Made by a program: the position numbers and the translations under genes. 64,000 nucleotides of DNA from Saccharospirillum alexandrii (GTDB taxonomy: Bacteria; Pseudomonadota; Gammaproteobacteria; Pseudomonadales; Natronospirillaceae): positions 806,283-870,282 of the forward strand of contig NZ_RCIP01000002.1 of assembly GCF_004000275.1 (NCBI RefSeq), read 5' to 3'. Shown here one piece after another: positions 28,331-38,066 of this stretch. Each line of letters begins with the position of its first letter. Position 1 is the stretch's first letter. The notes under the pieces were generated by a model. The model was not told where the DNA came from. It made no database searches and worked only from the letters and a program-made list of their open reading frames with translations.

Positions 28331-31300
28331 TGTTTCTGACCCGCATCAGCGTTAACCAGCCCGTGTTCGCGACCATGATCATGGTTGCCATCATGGTGTT
28401 TGGTTTTTACTCCTACCAGCGTTTGCCGATCGAGCAATTGCCGGACGTCGACTTCCCGGTGGTTGCCGTGGTGGTCAGCTACCCGGGTGCCGCGCCAGAG
28501 GCAGTGGAACAGGATGTGATCGAGCCGATTGAAGAATCGGTCAACACCATCAGCGGCATCGACTCCATTCAGTCTACCGCCCGGGCTGGCCAGGCAATGG
28601 TCATCCTGATGTTTGATATGGATGTTGCCTCCAGTACCGCCGCTCAGGAGGTCCGCGATCGACTGGCGACGCTTGAAGGTACCTTGCCGAGTAACGCCAA
28701 CGATCCGATGATTCTGCGCTTTGATCCCGGTCAAATGCCGATCATGTCGCTGGCAGTGAGCTCCGATACGCTGTCGGCAGGCGAACTGACTGCGCTGACC
28801 GAAGACATCATTGCCCAGCAAATCTCCATCATTCAAGGAGTGGGTGAGGCCACCGTCATCGGTGACATTAACCGGCAGGTCAGCATTCTGATCGACCCCA
28901 ATAAGCTGACTGCGTTCAACATTGGCATTGGTGAGGTGACCGCGGCCCTGTCACAGGACAATCAGAACCTGCCCGCCGGCTCGCTGGAATTTGACCAGAC
29001 CGTCCAGGCCATTCAGGTTGAAGGCCGCATAGAGCGCATGGACGATTTTCTCGACATCATTGTCGCCCGCCGGGGCGGCCAGCCTATTCGGCTGGGCGAC
29101 GTTGCCAGGGTGGAAAGCGGCCAGGCTGACCGGGAAAGTATGGCGTTATTGAATGGCAGCCAGGCACTGGCGATCGACATCGTTAAGACGCAGGGGGCTA
29201 ACACCGTCGGCGTTGCCGAGGCCGTTCGCGCCACGGTCAGTCGACTGGAGTCAGATCTGGCCAACGACAATGTACGCCTGGAAATCGTGCGCGATAACGC
29301 CAAGCCGGTTGAGCAATCCTTTCACGCTGTACAGAACATGCTGGTTGAAGGGGCAGCGCTGGCGGTGTTGATTGTGTTCTTGTTTCTCAACTCCTGGCGC
29401 TCAACCATCATTACCGGGCTGACCCTGCCCATTTCCCTCATCGGGACCATGATCGCGCTGCACTTTTTTGGTTTCACACTGAACATGATGTCGTTAATGG
29501 CCCTGTCACTGGCCGTTGGCCTGCTGATCGACGATGCCATCGTGGTCCGTGAAAACATCATGCGACATTTGCACATGGGCAAAGGTCACCGCCAGGCAGC
29601 ACTGGATGGCACCAACGAGATTGGACTGGCGGTTCTGGCAACCACCCTGTCGATCATCGCCGTCTTCCTGCCTGTCGCCTTCATGGACGGCATACTCGGG
29701 CGTTTTTTCCTGCAGTTTGGCGTAACCGTCTCGGTGGCGGTGCTGATTTCCATGTTCGTGGCCTTTACGCTGGACCCCATGTTGTCGAGCGTCTGGTATG
29801 ACCCGTCGGCAGAACCCAATGCCAAGCGTGGCCCGCTCGGAAGAGCCGTCGCGGCGTTCGACCGGTTGTTTTCCCGCCTACAGAACGGCTACCGAACCGT
29901 ACTGCGCTGGAGCCTGCGCCATCGCAAGTCGACACTGGCACTGGCGCTGTCGGCCCTGATCGGCAGTTTTGCCCTCTTTCCACTGGTCGGGGTCGAATTT
30001 GTACCGGCAACGGACACCAGCGAATTGCAGGTGGACCTCGAAACTCTGGATGGCTCCAGCCTCGAATACACCGCGAGCAAAGCGCGCCAGGTCAGTACCT
30101 TGCTGCAAGGCTTGCCCGAAGTGACCGGTACCTACACGACGGTAAACGCCGGTACCAATGCACAGGGCAGCAACGCCGCCACAGTCATGGTGTCCCTGGT
30201 ACCGCCCTCGGAACGCACCAGAACCCCGGTTGAACTGGCCATTCCCATTCGCGAAGCGCTGGAGACCATTCCCGGCATCGATGTCAAAGTCGGTACCGCC
30301 AATGGCTTTGGTGGAGGCGTCACGGCGCCGGTGCAGGTTAACCTGTATGGCGACGATTTTGGCACCTTGCGTCGCCTGGCTGACCAGCTCAGTGCCGCCA
30401 TGGCGGACATTGACGGACTGACCGACATCGAATCCAGCCTGACCACTTCGCAACCGGTGCTGGGTGTCCGGATCAATCGTGATGCCGCCAGTGACCTCGG
30501 TGTCAGTTTGCAGCAAATTGGGGCAACCCTGAGGCCCATGCTGGGTGGCGAAGAAGTCGGTGACTGGACCGACCCGGCAGGCAGCAGTTTCAGCCTGGTG
30601 GTTCGTCTGCCCGAGACCAGCCGAAACGATCGCGATGCGCTGGCGAGCCTGCCTATTTCTCAAAGCGGGGCCACCGGCAGCCAGTCGATTGTGAGACTGG
30701 ATCAGGTCGCGGACATCGTCGAATCGACCGGCCCTTCCGAGATCAACCGGTTGGACTTGTCGCGCCAGGTCACCTTGTCTGCCAATATCGCCGGCGTAGC
30801 GCTGGGGGATGTGACGCCTCAGTTACAGCAAGCGATTGACGCTCTGTCATTGCCCAGCGGTTACCGCGCAAACATGGGTGGCGACGCCGAACAGGTGGCG
30901 GAAACGGCGGCCGCTGCCGGGTCTGCCCTGTTGCTAGCCATTGTCTTCATCTATCTGGTGTTGGCTTCCCAGTTCGGCAGTTTCCTTCAGCCGATCGCGA
31001 TCATGGCCGCCCTGCCGCTGGCGTTGGTCGGCGTCCTGCTCGGTTTGCTGGTCGGGGGCACCACGCTGAATATGTATTCGATGATCGGGTTCATCATGTT
31101 GATGGGGCTGGTGGTGAAGAACGCCATTCTGCTGGTCGACAACGCCAACCAGGGCCAGCGTGAAGGTTTGAACCTGTACGATGCCCTGGTTCAGGCAGGC
31201 ACCACCCGGTTTCGGCCAATTATCATGACCACCCTGGCGATGACCTTTGGCATGTTACCGATGGCACTTAACCTGCACGGAGGCAGCGGCCAGAACGCGC

Positions 31301-31449
31301 CCATGGCACACGCGGTCATCGGTGGGTTGCTGAGTTCGACCTTGCTGACGCTGGTCGTGGTTCCCGTCGTGGTCACCTATATGGATCGGCTAGGGAATCT
31401 GGGCAAGCGTATACTGCCCACAGCACCCATCGACCACGAAACGGCCTAG
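28330..31449 (+). CDS. RND multidrug efflux permease (HAE1/AcrB-like)
   Basis: A 1039-residue inner-membrane proton-driven pump with 12 predicted membrane segments and two large periplasmic loops. The N-terminus (FLTRISVNQPVFATMIMVAIM) and the VSYPGAAPEAVEQDV porter motif are typical of the MdtB/C-like HAE1 group. The proton-relay aspartates are present in GLLIDDAIVV (Asp401, Asp402). An AGGAGG lies just before the ATG. Substrates cannot be assigned. Regulation probably runs through the upstream GbsR-type protein. Confidence 0.92.
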   Translation: MFLTRISVNQPVFATMIMVAIMVFGFYSYQRLPIEQLPDVDFPVVAVVVSYPGAAPEAVEQDVIEPIEESVNTISGIDSIQSTARAGQAMVILMFDMDVASSTAAQEVRDRLATLEGTLPSNANDPMILRFDPGQMPIMSLAVSSDTLSAGELTALTEDIIAQQISIIQGVGEATVIGDINRQVSILIDPNKLTAFNIGIGEVTAALSQDNQNLPAGSLEFDQTVQAIQVEGRIERMDDFLDIIVARRGGQPIRLGDVARVESGQADRESMALLNGSQALAIDIVKTQGANTVGVAEAVRATVSRLESDLANDNVRLEIVRDNAKPVEQSFHAVQNMLVEGAALAVLIVFLFLNSWRSTIITGLTLPISLIGTMIALHFFGFTLNMMSLMALSLAVGLLIDDAIVVRENIMRHLHMGKGHRQAALDGTNEIGLAVLATTLSIIAVFLPVAFMDGILGRFFLQFGVTVSVAVLISMFVAFTLDPMLSSVWYDPSAEPNAKRGPLGRAVAAFDRLFSRLQNGYRTVLRWSLRHRKSTLALALSALIGSFALFPLVGVEFVPATDTSELQVDLETLDGSSLEYTASKARQVSTLLQGLPEVTGTYTTVNAGTNAQGSNAATVMVSLVPPSERTRTPVELAIPIREALETIPGIDVKVGTANGFGGGVTAPVQVNLYGDDFGTLRRLADQLSAAMADIDGLTDIESSLTTSQPVLGVRINRDAASDLGVSLQQIGATLRPMLGGEEVGDWTDPAGSSFSLVVRLPETSRNDRDALASLPISQSGATGSQSIVRLDQVADIVESTGPSEINRLDLSRQVTLSANIAGVALGDVTPQLQQAIDALSLPSGYRANMGGDAEQVAETAAAAGSALLLAIVFIYLVLASQFGSFLQPIAIMAALPLALVGVLLGLLVGGTTLNMYSMIGFIMLMGLVVKNAILLVDNANQGQREGLNLYDALVQAGTTRFRPIIMTTLAMTFGMLPMALNLHGGSGQNAPMAHAVIGGLLSSTLLTLVVVPVVVTYMDRLGNLGKRILPTAPIDHETA

Positions 31450-31622
31450 TCCATCATTGCGCTCATCGGATGCATCACCACGTTCTCCGCATTCGATGGG
31501 CCCTAACTCAGGCTCAACCCGTCGCTTTATGCACCCTGCTTCATAGATAAGCGCCGGGTGCTATACCCTCCTGCTCAGGTCAGTATACTCAGCCGCCAAT
31601 CCCTCATTGAGCAGTCTGAGTC

Positions 31623-32105
31623 ATGCGCAACCTCTTTTTTCGCCATCCATTTCTGTTTCGCTGGGTCATGAATCTCTGGCCACCCTTTTTGTTCACCGGG
31701 GTGAAAATTGTGGCCATCAATTCCGATTTTCGCTATGCCAGGGTTGATCTGAAGTGGCGCCCCTGGACTCGCAATATCAATAACACACAGTTCGGTGGTA
31801 GCCTCTTTGCGATGACCGACCCCCTCTATGCCCTGATGCTGTATGGCTGCCTGGGCTGGGACCGTTACCTGATCTGGGATAAAAAAGCAGACATCGAGTA
31901 CATTGCTCCCGGTAATGGGCGATTGACCGCCGAGTTTCATATCGAAGACGACCAGCTCCATAGTATTAAAGCGGCCACGGCCAGTGGCGAAAAATGCTTC
32001 CCGGTGTTTACCGTTAATGTGCGCGACCGAGAGGGTAATCTGGTATGCCATGTGGAGCGCACCCTGTATGTAAGACTGAGGCACCGTTTTCGCCCGGCGT
32101 CTTGA
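31623..32105 (+). CDS. DUF4442 hotdog-fold protein
   Basis: A 160-residue protein with the DUF4442/thioesterase-like hotdog pattern: DLKWRPWTRNINNTQFGGSL, then a helix followed by ADIEYIAPGNGRLTAEFHI and a final strand set. DUF4442 proteins resemble PaaI thioesterases, but substrates are generally unknown. It appears monocistronic, 173 bases after the pump and before the antiporter. Confidence 0.75.
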   Translation: MRNLFFRHPFLFRWVMNLWPPFLFTGVKIVAINSDFRYARVDLKWRPWTRNINNTQFGGSLFAMTDPLYALMLYGCLGWDRYLIWDKKADIEYIAPGNGRLTAEFHIEDDQLHSIKAATASGEKCFPVFTVNVRDREGNLVCHVERTLYVRLRHRFRPAS

Positions 32106-32191
32106 ACGCAGCGGTTCTACTGACGCAGATCAGCCTGACGGATCAGCCCAAGCTGTTACACTGACGTCACATTCCACGTCTCAGTCTCGCC

Positions 32192-33400
32192 ATGAATTCG
32201 CTGTCACTGCCAGAACTTCCCTCTGCCTACTCACTGTTCCTGGTGGGCGTGCTGATGATATTCACCTTACTGGTCCGTGGCGTATTCATTCGGCGTTTCA
32301 TGCCATTACTGGTCATCTACATTGGGGTTGGCACGTTTTTAGGCTGGCTGAACACCCAAGTGCCTCTGCTCGATCAGGGTAGCCGACACAGCCTGGGGTT
32401 ATTGGCCGAGGCCGGTCTGGTATTGCTGGTATTCAAGGTCGGCCTGGAAAGCGACCTGAGCGGGCTGCTCAAACAACTGCCCAATGCGTCCTGGATCTGG
32501 TTGTGGAATGTATTGTTCAGCGGTGCTTTAGGCTTTGCGGCAGCCTATTATCTGGTCAGCTTTTCCCTGTTGACCAGTATTTTTGTCGGCGTTGCCCTGA
32601 CCGCAACCAGCCTGGGCGTTACGGTCACCATCTGGCAGGACGCCAAACAACTGACCACCGAGCGCGGTAATCTCTTCGTCGATGTGGCGGAGCTCGATGA
32701 CATCAGCAGCATCGTGCTGATGGCCATTCTGGTCGCCCTGGCCCCGCTGCTGGCCAGCGGAGAGAGCATTGCCGCAACGGACGTGGGGCTGACCCTTGCC
32801 AAAGTGCTCAGCACCCTGATCATGTTCGTCTCCGCCTGCTGGGTGTTCTCGGTTTACTTTGAAAAACGCCTGACGCAGTTTGTCGAACGTTATGAAACCC
32901 GCCATGAACCCATGGTGTTGATGTTGTCGATCGGGTTCATCATTGCGGCGCTGGCTGAAGTCAGTGGGCTATCGCTGGCGGTAGGTGCCTTTTTGGCCGG
33001 GCTGGCCTTCAGCCGGGATACCGCTGCCGCCAAAGAGCGGGTGGTGTTTAACGGCCTCTACGTGGTGTTTACCCCCTTCTTCTTTATTGGCCTCGGCCTG
33101 CACATTGATCTGACGGCCTTTTCCAGTGCGTTCTGGCCCGGCGTGGTGCTGCTGGCAGCGGCCGTAGCGGGTAAACTGCTGGGCACCTGCCTGCCCGCCT
33201 ATCGCCGCCTCGGCGGCTACGGTGCCCTACTGATCGGTGTCAGCATGATCCCGAGAGCCGAAATTGCCATGGTCATCATGCAAAAAGCCCTTGAAGCAGG
33301 CGCCGAACCCAAGGCGTTTACGGCCATGATGGTGGTTACCGTCGGCACCGTACTGCTCACCAGCCTGACCTTGCCAAGGCTGATGCGTCGCGAAAAATGA
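32192..33400 (+). CDS. CPA2-family cation:proton antiporter
   Basis: A 402-residue Na+/H+ exchanger-domain protein with about 11-12 membrane segments. The conserved core has GVALTATSLGVTVTIWQD and an aspartate pair in AELDDISSIVLM, equivalent to the ion-binding site of KefB/NapA-like carriers. The protein ends right after the membrane domain (LPRLMRREK), so the regulatory TrkA-N/KTN domain of KefB/KefC is absent. Ion preference (Na+ or K+) cannot be decided from sequence. Confidence 0.87.
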   Translation: MNSLSLPELPSAYSLFLVGVLMIFTLLVRGVFIRRFMPLLVIYIGVGTFLGWLNTQVPLLDQGSRHSLGLLAEAGLVLLVFKVGLESDLSGLLKQLPNASWIWLWNVLFSGALGFAAAYYLVSFSLLTSIFVGVALTATSLGVTVTIWQDAKQLTTERGNLFVDVAELDDISSIVLMAILVALAPLLASGESIAATDVGLTLAKVLSTLIMFVSACWVFSVYFEKRLTQFVERYETRHEPMVLMLSIGFIIAALAEVSGLSLAVGAFLAGLAFSRDTAAAKERVVFNGLYVVFTPFFFIGLGLHIDLTAFSSAFWPGVVLLAAAVAGKLLGTCLPAYRRLGGYGALLIGVSMIPRAEIAMVIMQKALEAGAEPKAFTAMMVVTVGTVLLTSLTLPRLMRREK

Positions 33401-33493
33401 TGCCTGACTCGCACAGCATTCGACGTCTCAGGTTGCCTCAGCCATCACCCGTATAAAATACTTTTTCTCACGCATAGCCTGAAATTTGATCGT

Positions 33494-33522
33494 TTGTGAC
33501 CAGGCGGTCAAGTTCTTATCAT
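33494..33522 (+). promoter_or_regulatory. Probable sigma-70 promoter of the RSP_7527-like gene
   Basis: TTGTGA (33494-33499) and TATCAT (33517-33522) are spaced by 17 bases, about 75 bases before the ATG at 33598. Confidence 0.4.
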
Positions 33523-33597
33523 GCGCCGCAATTGAAGAGGGCACCCAACACCGGTCTCCCCTCCCACTAATTCCGGCTAAGCGCCCAGGAGCATGAC

Positions 33598-33789
33598 ATG
33601 ACCAACCCGACCACTGAAACTGCAATCGTGACCGACCGTTTCGGCAACGTTGATGTTGCCTATTACGAGCGTGAAGCCATGCGTTTGCGCAACGAATACC
33701 TGCGGAAGCAGGCAGGCGACTTCTTCAAGTCCTTGCGCGCTGGTATCCAGAATGTTCTGGGCTCGCGTGCAACGCCAAGCAACGCCTGA
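33598..33789 (+). CDS. RSP_7527-family small protein
   Basis: A 63-residue basic protein with the short conserved block YYEREAMRLRNEYLRKQAGDF seen in RSP_7527-like proteins of unknown function. The N-terminus is variable. AGGAG lies 6-7 bases before the ATG, a promoter candidate lies upstream and a strong terminator downstream, so it looks like an independent and possibly highly expressed unit. Confidence 0.65.
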   Translation: MTNPTTETAIVTDRFGNVDVAYYEREAMRLRNEYLRKQAGDFFKSLRAGIQNVLGSRATPSNA

Positions 33790-33879
33790 ACACTCCCCTT
33801 TCATGACGGCGTGGTGACCTGACAAACACCACGCTGGTGCAAGCTCTCCTCTTTGTCGTTGTTGTTGTGATGGTATTTT

Positions 33880-33913
33880 GCACGGGCCGAGTGATCGTCC
33901 CGTGCTTTTTTTT
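33880..33913 (+). terminator. Rho-independent terminator
   Basis: GCACGGG (33880-33886) pairs perfectly with CCCGTGC (33899-33905), followed by eight T's. It ends the small RSP_7527-like transcript. Confidence 0.9.
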
Positions 33914-34051
33914 GCCTGCCCCCTGCTCAGTGGTTCACCGAAATGCAGTCTGGATTCCTTCCTGAACGCTCAGTTTCACCTATGAGCCTGCCCAGTGCTG
34001 ATAAAGCTGGCTACACTGAGGGTCACTCAAGACTCGATCAGGACACGAATC

Positions 34052-34720
34052 ATGCCACACACCCTGGAATTGACCGCCAGCGACCAGCACCGGTTTGCGG
34101 CCTACGTCGCCGAGCCAGACCATACCTCGCGAGGTATCGTTATTGTTTTACAGGAAATTTTTGGCGTGAACCGTCACATCCGCTCGGTCTGCGACCGATT
34201 GGCCGAGGCAGGGTTTATTGCGGTAGCACCAGCGTTGTTTGATCGGCTGGAACCCGGCTATGAAACGGGCTATGCCCCCGAAGACGTCGCACGCGGTCGA
34301 GCCTTGCTCGCCAATTTCAGTTTCGACACCGCCGCGCTTGATGTCACCGCTGCGATCGACCAGTTTGATGCACGCGGTCCGGTCTCTGTCATCGGTTTTT
34401 GCATGGGCGGTTCATTGGCCTACAAAGTTGCGACCCAACATTCCGGGCTAGCCAGTGCCGTCTGCTATTACGGCGGTCGCATTCCGGAATTCGCCGACAC
34501 GTCGCCCCTGTGCCCCACCATCCTTCACTTCGGCGAACAGGACGCGAGCATTCCCATGGCGAGCGTCGACACCGTGCGCAGCAAGCAACCCAAATTGCCG
34601 GTCTACACCTACCCGGCAGGCCACGGTTTCAATTGCGACATTCGCGATTCCTACGAGCCGGTGTCAGCCAAGGTAGCCTGGGAACGCACCCTGAAACTGA
34701 TCACCGAGGTGTCCTCTTAA
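34052..34720 (+). CDS. Dienelactone hydrolase family protein
   Basis: A 222-residue alpha/beta hydrolase with the dienelactone hydrolase triad Cys117 (GFCMGG), Asp164 (FGEQDASIP) and His191 (AGHGF), plus the N-terminal LQEIFGVNRHIR region that positions Glu near the nucleophile. The family hydrolyses lactones or esters. The natural substrate here is not shown by context. The ATG at 34052 fits the family N-terminus and has AGGA upstream. Its stop overlaps the stop of the opposing GH13 gene. Confidence 0.88.
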   Translation: MPHTLELTASDQHRFAAYVAEPDHTSRGIVIVLQEIFGVNRHIRSVCDRLAEAGFIAVAPALFDRLEPGYETGYAPEDVARGRALLANFSFDTAALDVTAAIDQFDARGPVSVIGFCMGGSLAYKVATQHSGLASAVCYYGGRIPEFADTSPLCPTILHFGEQDASIPMASVDTVRSKQPKLPVYTYPAGHGFNCDIRDSYEPVSAKVAWERTLKLITEVSS

Positions 34721-36381
34721 CCGGTCGCGTCGCTGACCAGCCAAACATAACCGTAGGCCGGCAACCCAACCGACCCCATGACAACCTGGTTCGATGCCAG
34801 GTCGGTCATCGGCTGGTCGACCTCAACCTCAACGGGCGTTGCCGAGAGATTGTGCGCAACAACCAGCCGCTGACCATTGGCCTCCCGTTCCAGGCTATAC
34901 ACCGCCGGGTCCGGGTTGGCCAGAAAACGGGCACTGCGATGAAAGCAGGCCGCCAACCGGCGACGCCACTCAATTAATTGCTGAATGCCGTGAAAGAGTT
35001 GATGTTCGACCGACCCGGGCTGGTTAAGGGCCGCATCGACCTTGCGCCAGCTCATATCGCCCCGATTCATGAAACGCGCATCCCTGAAACCGGTGCGGGC
35101 ACTGTTTTCCCGATAAAACGTCTCATCGTTGGTCATGCCGACTTCATCGCCGTAATACAAAATGGGCGAACCTTCGGTCGCAAACAGCATGGCGTTCAGC
35201 AGCAGGGCTTGGGCTGGGTCTTCTTTCACCAGGTAGAACAGCCGGCCGGCCAAGCCTTCCCCTTCGCGAAACGTACACTCCGGATCGTGCAGATAATAGC
35301 GGTTCATTTTTTCGCGCACCTCAGGCGAAACGAACTCCAGCGTCAGCTCATCGTGGCAGCGTAAAAAAGACATCCAACAGGATTTCTCCGGTATGGCGGG
35401 TGTAACCGAGGGTGACAGGGCGTCTTCGATGTAACGCCGATCGCCTTCTGCCAGTGCCATATAAAACTGCGGCATCAGAGGGAAATGGTAGGCCGCCTGA
35501 CATTCATCGTCGTTGCCGAAATAGCCGACGACATCCTTGGGTGTCATGTTTGCTTCAGCGATCAACAGCGTACCCGGCTCGCAATAATCAAGCCCGGCTC
35601 GAATCAGTTTCAGCAGCGTATGCGTGGTGGGCAGGTCTTCACAGTTGGTGCCCTCCTCCTTCCAGATAAAGGGAATGGCATCCATGCGCAACCCATCGAC
35701 GCCCTGAATTTTCCAGTACAGGAAATTCTCCATCATGGCGATGAGCACCTCGGGATTGCGATAGTTCAGGTCGGGCTGAAACGAATAAAAGCGATGAAAA
35801 TAATAATCATCGGTCGCCTCGTTGTAAGACCAGTTGGAATTGACCATGCCTTTAAAAATTAACCGCGCATCCTGGTAACGCTCACGGTCGGGATGCCAGA
35901 TATAATAGTCCCGAAAGGGCGAGTTCCGGTCTGAACGGGCGGCTTGAAACCACGGGTGCTGGTCGGAACTGTGGTTCACCGCCATGTCGAACAAAAGCCG
36001 AATGCCACGCTGGTGCGCGGCCTGAATAAACTCGGTAAAGGCTGCGTTGCCACCCAACTCCGCCCGAATGGTTTTGAAGTCGCGAATATCAAAACCCTGA
36101 TCGCGCATCGGCGAATCCAGAATGGGCAACAGCCACAGGGTATTCACGCCCAGCATCGCCAGATAATCGAGTCGCTCAGTCAGGCCGGTAAAGTCACCGG
36201 CAAAGGCATCGACGTACAGCGAATAGACAATGGCGTTGCGGTACCAGTCCGGGTCGGGCGTCGTTGGTTGCTGCGCCAGTGTTTGGCGGCTGGTTTCCAA
36301 CAGTTCTGACAGTCGCGACAGTGCCTCAGGGTGGTCCGCGCCATAGACGTGCTGCCAAAGTGTTGCAATAGTGGAATCCAT
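34717..36381 (-). CDS. GH13 alpha-glucosidase / amylosucrase-like enzyme
   Basis: A 554-residue TIM-barrel glycoside hydrolase family 13 enzyme. Catalytic residues are visible: nucleophile Asp234 (GLRMDAIPF), acid/base Glu276 (LIAEANM) and transition-state Asp344 (RCHDEL). MAVNHSSDQHPW gives conserved region I. YDEVGM-type sequences near ILYYGDEVGMTND and a small C-terminal beta domain resemble trehalose-synthase or amylosucrase relatives. No signal peptide is seen, so it acts in the cytoplasm. The ATG at 36381 is preferred over one at 36417. Substrate is undecided. Confidence 0.8.
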   Translation of the reverse strand: MDSTIATLWQHVYGADHPEALSRLSELLETSRQTLAQQPTTPDPDWYRNAIVYSLYVDAFAGDFTGLTERLDYLAMLGVNTLWLLPILDSPMRDQGFDIRDFKTIRAELGGNAAFTEFIQAAHQRGIRLLFDMAVNHSSDQHPWFQAARSDRNSPFRDYYIWHPDRERYQDARLIFKGMVNSNWSYNEATDDYYFHRFYSFQPDLNYRNPEVLIAMMENFLYWKIQGVDGLRMDAIPFIWKEEGTNCEDLPTTHTLLKLIRAGLDYCEPGTLLIAEANMTPKDVVGYFGNDDECQAAYHFPLMPQFYMALAEGDRRYIEDALSPSVTPAIPEKSCWMSFLRCHDELTLEFVSPEVREKMNRYYLHDPECTFREGEGLAGRLFYLVKEDPAQALLLNAMLFATEGSPILYYGDEVGMTNDETFYRENSARTGFRDARFMNRGDMSWRKVDAALNQPGSVEHQLFHGIQQLIEWRRRLAACFHRSARFLANPDPAVYSLEREANGQRLVVAHNLSATPVEVEVDQPMTDLASNQVVMGSVGLPAYGYVWLVSDATG

Positions 36382-36510
36382 ACCGTTGCTCGCTGCATCG
36401 TTTAACCGTTGGCGCAAGCCTAGTGCCTAACCCCACAGTCGGCCAGTTAACGGGCCATACCCCTATGTTCCCGCCTTCAACCACTAACCTGTTAAAGTAC
36501 CTCGCTTACC

Positions 36511-37740
36511 ATGCCCTTAACTTCCAGGCTTTTCGTCATTATGTCGCAGTTACGCTTTCCTTCTGAGTTTATCGTGATCATCGCCGGTGTCTCCGCAGCG
36601 CTTCACCTTGGGAAATTGCCGCCGGCGATTACCGCGCTGGAGACAGCACTTGGCATCACGCTACTGCAAGCGGGCTTTATGTTGTCGCTGGTGCAATTGG
36701 CGGGCATGACGGTGGGTTTACTGGTGGGTATGGCAGCCGATACGGTCGGTCTACGGCGCAGCATGATGGCCGGGCTGGTTATCCTGGCACTGGCCAGCTT
36801 TCTCGGCGCTGAAGCGACGTCGGTGACGGCGTTGCTCACCTTGCGTGCGCTCGAAGGGGTTGGCTTCTTGCTGGTCGTACTGCCTGCACCGGGACTGATT
36901 CGGCGTCAGGTGCCGGTCGAGAAACTGAGCCCGCGACTCGGCCTCTGGGGCTGCTATATGGGCTTCGGTACCAGCCTGGCGTTACTAACCGCACCCTGGG
37001 TAATCGACGCAGCGGGCTGGCAAGGCTGGTGGCGAGTGCTTGCGCTGATATCGATATTGATGCTGGTTTGGGTGTGGGTCGCCGTGCCCTCCGACCAACC
37101 GCATTCGGCCTCAGCCAACACCACTTTGCCATCTGCCCCCTGGTGGCGACGCCCGGCCGATACACTGGCGGCGCCTGGCCCCTGGCTGATTGCCATTATT
37201 TTCGCCCTGTATTCCAGCCAGTGGCTCTCGGTCATCGGGTTTTTGCCTTCCATCTATCGTCAGGCCGGTTTCAGCGCACTGTGGATCGGGCCGCTTACGG
37301 CGCTGGTGGCACTGATTAACGTTTTGGGTAATCTGGCCTCCGGCTATCTGCTGCATCGAGGCATTCAGGCACGGCAACTGTTGTACACCGGTTTTGGTGT
37401 GATGAGCCTTGGCACTCTGTTCGCCTTTTCCAGCCTGACCGACACGGCACCTCTGGTTCGGTACGGTGCCGTTTTGCTGTTCTCCATGGTCGGTGGCGTC
37501 ATTCCCGGCGTGCTGTTTTCACTTGCCGTAAGGCTGGCACCCAGTGAGGATACGGTATCGACCACCGTCGGCTGGATGCAGCAATGGTCTTCACTCGGTC
37601 AGTTCGCTGGCCCGCCCCTGGTCGCACTGGTCGCCAGCCGAAGCGGTGGCTGGGAATGGACATGGGTGGTCACCGGGGGGTGGTCACTGATTGCTGCCAT
37701 GGTGATCAGCCGCTTGCCAAGGTTCTCAGGTGAAAGGTGA
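36511..37740 (+). CDS. MFS transporter, CynX/NimT-like
   Basis: A ~400-residue carrier with 12 membrane segments. The loop 2-3 motif MAADTVGLRRSMMAG and the later VIGFLPSIYRQAGFSALWIG resemble CynX/NimT/YeaN major facilitators. An alternative start at 36541 (MSQLRFPS) removes ten residues and is plausible. It diverges from the GH13 gene. Cargo is unknown. Confidence 0.82.
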   Translation: MPLTSRLFVIMSQLRFPSEFIVIIAGVSAALHLGKLPPAITALETALGITLLQAGFMLSLVQLAGMTVGLLVGMAADTVGLRRSMMAGLVILALASFLGAEATSVTALLTLRALEGVGFLLVVLPAPGLIRRQVPVEKLSPRLGLWGCYMGFGTSLALLTAPWVIDAAGWQGWWRVLALISILMLVWVWVAVPSDQPHSASANTTLPSAPWWRRPADTLAAPGPWLIAIIFALYSSQWLSVIGFLPSIYRQAGFSALWIGPLTALVALINVLGNLASGYLLHRGIQARQLLYTGFGVMSLGTLFAFSSLTDTAPLVRYGAVLLFSMVGGVIPGVLFSLAVRLAPSEDTVSTTVGWMQQWSSLGQFAGPPLVALVASRSGGWEWTWVVTGGWSLIAAMVISRLPRFSGER

Positions 37741-37801
37741 TTGGGAAGAGCGGACTGGCTGCACTAGACTAGTCGGGAATGCATCATTTGAAGACACACC
37801 T

Positions 37802-38062
37802 ATGTCTGAAAAAATTGAGGCTGGCAACGCGCTGCGTGCCTTCCAGACCGTGATCGACAACGGCACAAAAACCGATAAGGGTTATTTGCTCGATGGCCTA
37901 ACCGCCGATACCGGTTTTGATGGCTATACCGTCTCACTGAGCGATGGTGCAGTGACGTTAACGCTGATGTTTCACCAGACGTTTTCAGTCGACAGCCCAA
38001 ATTCCCGAGCTACTGAAAACTTTATCAAACGCCTCGATTCCGTGCTCGATAAATACCAGTAA
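37802..38062 (+). CDS. DUF3081-like small protein
   Basis: An 86-residue protein with a helical start (NALRAFQTVIDNGTKTDKGY), then a strand series that includes DGYTVSLSDGAVTLTLMFHQ and a C-terminal helix. The pattern fits DUF3081, small gammaproteobacterial proteins of unknown function. The ATG at 37802 is favoured over an upstream start that would overlap the MFS gene. It is followed directly by the convergent AraC gene. Confidence 0.65.
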   Translation: MSEKIEAGNALRAFQTVIDNGTKTDKGYLLDGLTADTGFDGYTVSLSDGAVTLTLMFHQTFSVDSPNSRATENFIKRLDSVLDKYQ

Positions 38063-38066
38063 ACCT

